The translations under genes and the position numbers were made by a program. The notes under the pieces are model-generated. The model was not told the origin of the DNA. It was given only the letters and a program-made list of their open reading frames with translations, and made no database searches. From NCBI GenBank assembly GCA_019918135.1, contig WBZZ01000141.1, forward strand, positions 216,001 through 280,000: a stretch of 64,000 nucleotides of DNA. The letters are read 5' to 3'. Of this stretch, positions 57,416 to 64,000 are shown piece by piece. Each line of letters opens with the position of its first letter. Within the stretch, counting starts at the first letter, position 1. This stretch comes from Paulinella micropora. Lineage: Eukaryota; Cercozoa; Imbricatea; Euglyphida; Paulinellidae.

Positions 57416-59261
57416 AAGTAAAGTATGTGAGAGTATGTATGTATGAGAAAAAAAAAAAAAAAAAAAGAGAGAGAGACATATGTAAGTTCTAGTGGTCGTT
57501 AGCGCCCCCATCAACTTCAAAGCAGGTAATTTTTTCAATATTCAATATTTTGAAGTGTTGTTTGCACAGAATTCAATGTTTTTATTAGGAAGGAGTAGCC
57601 GCAATTTTTTTCCAGTGTATTAAAGGCATTGCTGTGTTCCAGGGTATGTTCTGAATTTTGACAAACTAATTTTCGACCTATGTTTTCCTAGTGTTCATTT
57701 TCCATCGGACTCCTCTGCAAAAGCCCTTTGGCAGAATTATTCAACATAACATGTGAATTCATTTGTGCACTTGTGCGTAAAAATGAGTGCAGAGTGCATC
57801 ATGCAAACAGTATTTTTCAGTTAAAAACACCATACTTGCTATGTCCTGAGATCTGAACTTTGGAGTCGACAATAATGATTTCAAGAAGTGAACTACCTAA
57901 GTTTTCTAAAAGGAACAATTGTGTCATGCTTGCTTTTGCTTGAAACGATGTGGTTTGAACATTTACCTGCTTTGAAGTACTTGAACTCCGACATGATTTT
58001 GGTGGCGCGGCCCGTGAAATTTCTGTGGCAATATTTGACAAGACCATGCCAATTCCCGGAGAAGAAACCAGAAAAATTTCCAAAAATATTTGACCAGACA
58101 GGCCTATCGACATACGTATCCTTTGAAGTGAAGGCCGCACTAATTTTTTTTTATTTGACGGTTTTTGCGGGGCCGAGATTGGTAAAAGTCATGGCTAGAG
58201 AGGGTTTTGTGTTTTTTTTTCTGTGTATTTCTCATGCATACTTTCACGTCCCGTGGCCTTGCACAGTCTGTCCAAACGTTGTGCCCATGCTGTCTGCAAA
58301 ATGGTGTGTTGTAAACTTATCTGTAGCATGTGTTGTTCTTTCTTCCCTGAAGCCCTTTTTTGCACCTGTCTTGTATCACTCCTATATGTGTTGTGTGTGC
58401 TTTTCTGGGAATGTAATGTGCTGAATCTATTCACAATCACATGGTCTTTGTTTTGCATATGTTCAACTACTGCTCCTTTCTTTGTAACCTGCTGTTGGTG
58501 ATATGTTCTGGGCTGCAGACAGGCTAAAAAAATCATGGGTGAAATCTTTAGAGATTTTCAATTTTTTTCTGCACTTTCTGTACAAAATGCTTTTATTAAA
58601 TAGTCTCTTTGATTTCCTTCACTTTCTGTACTTTTTCCGGCCTTGTATTTAAATCAAAAAATTTCTGAAAGAGGGCCTTATTAAACTAAACATTCGACAA
58701 TCTTGGGGGTATCCCTTTTTCCGAAATTTTCCATGAAGTATATGGACTTTTTTGAAAACGTGTGGAAATGAAAGGAAATGAATTCCCTGATTGCAGAACA
58801 TATAAAAATAATATTAAAATATGTTTTTATTAATTGTAATACACTTTAACTTCATCTTCAGAGGTGGGCAGGAACCGGTCCGACACGGTAATTTTTCTAC
58901 TTTTTCATAGTCCCTGCTACCATGAATCTATGATAATAACAATGCCGAACATGCAGAATTTGCTTTTACTGTTTATTCTTGTTTATATTAAGCATTTTAC
59001 TATATTAAGACATGGTTTTACCTTCAAAAAATTCTGTTTGCCCGCTGTGACGTACGCTGGTACGTAGAGGGGGGAGGGGGGGGGGGGTGGGGGGGGGGAA
59101 TGGGTCGGAGGGAGGACGCTTCACATCAGATTCTGGTGCATTATCAGAGTTAAACAAATTTCTAATTTCAGTTTTTAGAAGAAGCGTTACAGTTGCAGTT
59201 GCCCTAGACAAAAACCATTATGAAAAAGTCGGACCCAGAAAAATTCATTCAAAAAAAATAA
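57416..59261. other. Noncoding, with poly(G) tract 59069-59099
   Basis: Plus-strand frames at 57888-58424 are hydrophobic and T-rich without recognisable domains; I do not call them. 57450-57467 is an A run followed by GA repeats. 59069-59099 is almost pure G, located just beyond the 3' end of the SET fusion gene. Confidence 0.5.
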
Positions 59262-60338
59262 TCACATACGACCACGTCCACGTCCACGTCCACGTCCACC
59301 CGCAGCACGACGTGCGCGGCGACGTCCGCGCAAACGGATTCCTGAGTTACGCATTCTCCAACTTGCGTCGGAGCGATCTGAATCATCTACAATATGGATA
59401 GCATCATGTTAAGGAGGAGAAGAACAAGAAGAAGAAGAAGAAGAAGAAGAAGAAGAAGAAGAAGAAGAAGAAGAAAACTAATACCATGCTTTTCTTCCTC
59501 TGAACCAGAAGATCGATCAGACGATGAGTCAGTTGATGAACTGGAAGATGAAGTATCAGATAAGTCATCCTCTGAATCTGCCACTGGTTCTGCAGGCTGA
59601 GCAGCACCAAGCTCTTCTTCCTCAGGGAACCCACAGTCGCATCGTTCGAAATGGTTCCACGCTTGTTCAATAAGCTCTGCCTTCTTGAACTGTTTCCGAT
59701 CGGAGTTTTGCGTTGCAACACCATGCATTCTCATCCATGATTTCAATTCGCTAACTACCATCTGCTTGGACGCAAATTGCTTTTTTTCCTCTGACGATCT
59801 TAGCAACGTGAGAATTTTCCGCCAAGGCTCAGAAGCATTTCCAAATGCTAAATCCTGCTCCTGCTTTTCTTCGCTAGTAAGCTGTCTTGCACCACGCCAT
59901 CTCGGGTGAGCTGGAGGACGTCCTTCATTAACAAAATAAGTGCGTGGTAAGGACAGCAGCTCTTCATCGGTCAAACGCGTAAGTGCGTTCATTTTCTCCT
60001 GTCGTTCTTGAGGCAACTCCATCCAATTTACAGGTAGCTCGTCGATCAATCGAAATTCTGCTCTCCATTCCTTGCCTTTTGCATCGACACAGGACATATG
60101 AGCAGGACGGCCGGGCAGGCCGCCTTCGAAGTAATCTCCATCCACCTCTACTCTGGTCAAATTTCCACCTGCTAACATTTCCTCCACATGTGCTCGCTCA
60201 TCCGGCCCTAGGTATTTAGTAGCCAAAGCACGAATATCCTTCTTCAGGCGCGGATTGACGAAGTAGCCGACTGGAAGCTTGGGAGGCATGTCGGTCGCTG
60301 TCATAAATAGAGAGAGATAGATAGATAGAACGAGAGAA

Positions 60339-60393
<55 letters not shown>

Positions 60394-63300
60394 AAGAGAA
60401 AGATAGATAATATTATTACCGGGGCGTCCGATAAACAAATTGATCGGTTCTCCTCTGGGATCATCACGCACTCCATGAAAATCCTGTGCGTCTCCCCAAG
60501 TAGCGATCTCTACAGTCGGCAAAGCGTCAGGATCTTTCTTGGTGATTCTATATGCCAAGGGTTTGTTGTAGTTTTTGAAACTCTTGTTCATACACGGGCT
60601 AAAATGAGTCATCCAGTCGTAGTTACATCCGAGAACAACCAGCACATGCCTCTTCTTGTGCTGCTTCTTGAATGCAAGAATGAGCTTTAATAACGCTTGA
60701 GCGATGTTAGTTGTCAGGAAGGTGCTCTTCCACCCGATATCCATAACTCGAAATTCCTGATCATCTCCATCGTGCCCGTGCCCTGGTGGCTTGCGATGTG
60801 ACTCTACTTGGAAACGGATTCCTCTGTCAACGACATTGAGCCCAAGGAAACCCAGCATCGCCCACGCGGTGTTATCACCAGCTCCGTCCCACTCAAGATA
60901 TAATTTCCACGCTTGCATTGTGCGAGGGTTCCAAAGTTGCCAATGTAAAAGTGCGGCAAGCATAGTAATGTTGCTGTTCGCGCCGTGTTCTACCGCGCCT
61001 TCAAGGTACGTCAGAATAAAATGCGTATCGGTAGTGTAGCAGGTATTGATTCCAACGCAAAGGCGAAACACAATTTTTCCTTTGAAATCTTTCGCGGCGC
61101 GGCGGCAAGATGGGATCTTCACTGGCGGTTTCATATCGGCTGATATGACTGTGGCAGCAAAATCTGCTGGTGCTGCCTTCTTGCGCTGCATGCTGGCAAC
61201 GCGGCACGCCCTGTGAATTTTGTGATATGAAGCCTGCTACGGCGACGCCATTCTTGAGCTTCTACTTCAGTCCTGAAACCGTTAGAATGATCAGCAGCAA
61301 GCTCTGTGCAGATCTCGCATTTTGAGAAATCTCCTTCTGCAAAACAAACCTGTAATAAGTAATGATAACGAAAATATGCATAATACCTCTGACAAACTTG
61401 ACGTGCGGAAAATCCATGCGCCAAACTTTGTTGATCGTATTGTCTGTCGGAGGATTATTTGGATCAACTCGTTTCGAACAACCAAACCGAAGGCACATAT
61501 CTTTCCAATTCTCGCGAACATAGTTTTGGACTCCTGCGTCCTGAGCCATTTCTTGCATCCTCCATATTCCGTCGCTGCATATCTCCGGGTAACTCTCCAT
61601 GAACTTCTCGCAGAGTAATACTGCTACCACATCTTCTGTTTCAGGAACGGTTGAGTAGCTTTTTGTCAAAACCTTCGTGTTATTTGCAAGAAGTTTGTGT
61701 GCTCTTGACAAAACTTTATCACCGATCCCGTAGATACGCTGCCAGGCTACTTTGCACACAGCCTCCGTTAAATACATATACTGAAACGATCCAGTTTTTG
61801 TTTGAAACGATTCAAGCTGCGAAGCTGCCCAAGAATAAAGCTCACTGAGAGACGATGACGCATTCTTCGCTCTCGTGTAAAGCACATCACGCGTGTCGAT
61901 AAATGAATAACACTTCCACTTTTTGCAGCAGACAGACTTAACTTCCCTGTCCAAGTCGGCGAAGGTAATCCCCAACAGTTTTTGGAGCGCAGACGGTCTC
62001 TGAAGCTTCACTGCACCTTTCGTGCGACTTTTCATCGTGTAGGGGCGCGTTGGATTCTTACGTGGTCTGCTGTAAGGAATTGGTGATAATCTCATGATGT
62101 TATACAACAGCTCATTCGATTCCATAAGCTCGTCGAAGTTCAATCGAAGCTCGTTGGATAATTCCGCATCGTCCACGCCGACCAGAGGAGGAAGCAATCC
62201 AGGGTTGATAGATGCAGCATCACCGTTTGAATCCGTATCTGAACACTCTTCGTCGACGTTCTACGCAAACAAGATCGCTTATGAACATTAACCAGCATGA
62301 ACATAGACAGGTAGAGAAAAAAAATTACCATGGAGCCAGTAGGAAGATATAGTCTAGAGCTGCTGCAGCTACTAACATCATATCCTGTAGTGACAGTAGA
62401 ACTGTCTGACTGTTTCCAGCTGTCGAGGTTAGCATCAACGTCAGGAACACCTGCCTGTAAAAAAGAATCTTCTCAGTAATAATTTTCATTTATTTATTTT
62501 TTACCTGTGCATCACTCAAGCTTGATTTTTCTGTGATGACTGTAATGTCCGAGCTTTCCCTGGGCAGAAGCGTGCGGCGACTATCTGAAATTGAGGACAC
62601 GCTGTCGAGAAGCTTCCTCTTTTTTTCCGGCGGAATAGATGATGACCTGGAGAGCGGTTGCTTTCCATCAGAACTAATACTGCTGACCGACGCTAAAAGT
62701 TCAACCTTTGCTTCATGAAGCAAGGAAATTGACTTAAGTGGAAGCGGATGTTCTTTCTCAGGAACGATGAAACATACATGACCAATGTCAGTCTCGAACA
62801 GGAAAACTGGGATTTTAGCTCCTTCCTTGGCAGCCTCTTTCAACCAGACCGGATGTGCATCGCTTGGCAGCGTAGCTATCTCTAGGTCTGGATTAGGCGC
62901 ATAGCTGAGCAAAATCTCTTGATCTTTCGATATTGCGGTGGTGACAGTCACAATAGGAGTACCCTTGCTGACCTGACATTATTTACAACAATATTTATAG
63001 AAAAAATACAACACACGTAACAAAAACTTACATTGCATGGATGTATGTAACAACTAACATAATTTACCTTCACGTTCGGTCGGCAAGTGTCATCGTCGAG
63101 CTTGTTGAACCCTTGCGATGAAGAGTTGATGAGATGCATTGCATTCCTGCTCGATTCGTTAATGAATTTAATTGGATGCATCCCTGTTTGCAGGGAACTC
63201 CCAATTTTCATAGTGAAATGATCAGAAAATGCAGCATGATCTGCAGCACGCAAAGACTTTCCTCCTGGTTCGAGGAGCCCAAGCTGAAAAGAAGGAGGAA

Positions 63301-63403
63301 GGTATTTATCAGCAAAGACTCCGTAGCCACCACCACGGTGTGCCACATATATCGGCGCCTTGCTAGCCCTCAGCATGGCATACCTAAAGTTTGAAATACA
63401 CAT
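59262..63403 (-). CDS. SET domain fused to DUF7869-like transposase core with SAP-like and RG tail
   Basis: Seven exons, about 1,219 residues: 63403-63068, 62972-62505, 62454-62329, 62260-61387, 61336-60420, 60297-59485, 59386-59262. All six introns (49-122 bp) are GT..AG and preserve frame. One 1-nt frameshift is needed inside exon 5 near 61210. Residues about 14-135 form a SET domain (HRGGGYGVFA; IKFINESSRNAMHLI; RPNVKV; SKDQEILLSYA) interrupted by intron 1. Exon 4 has LTEAVCKVAWQRIYGIGDKV. Exon 5 has KCEICTEL, VISADMKPPVKIP, LEWDGAGDN and PPGHGHDGDD, the DUF7869 pattern with three acidic sites. Exon 6 has a SAP-like helix pair (SELKSWMRMHGVATQN, FKKAELIEQAW) and acidic Ser runs. Exon 7 ends in RGRGRGRGRM. 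Upstream ATG 63401-63403 may itself follow an intron acceptor (AG at 63384-63385). Probably nuclear. Confidence 0.75.
59387..59484 (-). repeat. (GAA)n microsatellite forming an intron of the SET fusion gene
   Basis: (GAA)n at about 59417-59475 reads (TTC)n on the coding strand and serves as the pyrimidine tract of intron 59387-59484 (GTATTAG...GTAG). Reading through it as coding gives an artefactual Leu run. Confidence 0.75.
60298..60419 (-). repeat. (AT)n/(GA)n microsatellite within an intron
   Basis: 60341-60374 (AT)n and 60375-60400 (GA)n fill intron 60298-60419 of the SET fusion gene. Confidence 0.75.
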
Positions 63404-63540
63404 GAAAAAAATGGCAGCGCTTCCCGTTAGAGGGAATCACTAAAAAAAAAAAGGACAGAGAAAGGCTCACTGATAGAAGGCCACACACACTAGCTAGTTA
63501 TACTAAAGCTAGTATCTATACTCCCCTCTTTAAACTATGC

Positions 63541-63631
<91 letters not shown>

Positions 63632-63751
63632 TAATAACAATAATAATAATAATAATAGATTTATCAGTCAATTGGCCTTTGATCCTGTCGGACATGTGCC
63701 TCCATTGGTAGCACGGGGCCGTTCGGTGACGCGGCTCCGCTCCAAAGACTC

Positions 63752-63824
<73 letters not shown>

Positions 63825-63947
63825 GTGCTTCTCAGTCAATGGCGAATGCATTTCTGCACATGTGCCTCCATCGTCTCACCCGTGAGGGGAGTACGAAGAT
63901 TTGACGATAGGCTCTACTGACACCCCCGCAAGGCAGCTCCAAGCAAC

Positions 63948-64000
<53 letters not shown>
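63404..64000. other. (AAT)n microsatellites separating two related 90-120 bp segments
   Basis: AAT runs at 63545-63655, 63750-63823 and 63948-64000. The segments between them (63656-63750 and 63824-63948) both begin near TCAGTCAAT-GGC, share ACATGTGCCTCCAT and end in a CTCCAA-type phrase before AATAAT, so they are diverged copies of one unit. No gene seen; upstream exons of the SET fusion gene could lie beyond the window. Confidence 0.6.

Noticed and set aside
57888-58424. 178-residue plus ORF with hydrophobic stretches
   Set aside because: T-rich sequence, no domain, no splice support; it could not be linked to the neighbouring transposase genes.
59046-59070. TGACGTACGCTGGTACGTAG as a copy of the 28160 terminal repeat
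   Set aside because: Similarity is too short and gapped, and no inverted partner is visible before the window ends.
59394-59600. Poly-Arg and poly-Leu/Phe readings of the GAA repeat
   Set aside because: The repeat is the pyrimidine tract of an intron on the minus strand.
63660-63750. Possible tRNA or SINE head between AAT runs
   Set aside because: No cloverleaf or matching A and B boxes could be drawn on either strand.

Overview
This is a transposon-dense stretch of a eukaryotic nuclear genome. It has spliceosomal introns with GT..AG ends and pyrimidine-rich 3' ends, LTR retrotransposons, a tyrosine-recombinase retrotransposon, long microsatellites and poly(G)/poly(C) tracts. I see no rRNA, tRNA, operon or conserved housekeeping gene apart from a fragment of an RNA polymerase largest subunit. 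The species cannot be named from this sequence. A repeat-rich alga or other protist would fit; that is inference.

Layout. 1-13574: two near-identical Ty1/copia elements (copia-1a and copia-1b, minus strand) in tandem, sharing the LTR at about 5263-5637. 13575-19640: C-rich low complexity, an RNA polymerase largest-subunit fragment (+), a fragment of a transposase-like gene (-), and a divergent intron-containing gene (+) of unknown function. 20271-27338: a second, 5'-truncated copia family (copia-2, +). 28160-38767: a candidate DNA transposon of about 10.6 kb, bounded by inverted repeats of about 37 bp, with a DDE-like gene on the minus strand and a divergent multi-exon gene on the plus strand. 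38791-39669: an unknown ORF interrupted by a third, decayed copia family (copia-3, 39654-45944), whose 3' end is in turn interrupted by a complete tyrosine-recombinase retrotransposon (45942-53288, minus) with split direct repeats. 55545-57415: a decayed DDE-like gene (-). 59262-63403: a seven-exon gene (-) joining a SET domain, a transposase-like core and a SAP-like/RGG tail. 63540-64000: AAT microsatellites.

Three observations stand out. (1) All three copia families carry, between nucleocapsid and protease, an extra module that includes a MYND-type zinc finger. (2) The 28-39 kb unit looks like a two-gene DNA transposon of a kind I do not recognise. It carries the same roughly 175-bp intronic repeat, in sense orientation, in both divergent genes. 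(3) The 59-63 kb gene splices in frame from a SET methyltransferase-like domain into a DUF7869-like transposase core.

Almost all coding capacity here belongs to mobile elements, many of them broken by frameshifts or in-frame stops. The pol frame of copia-1b, the tyrosine-recombinase element and the SET fusion gene are the best preserved.
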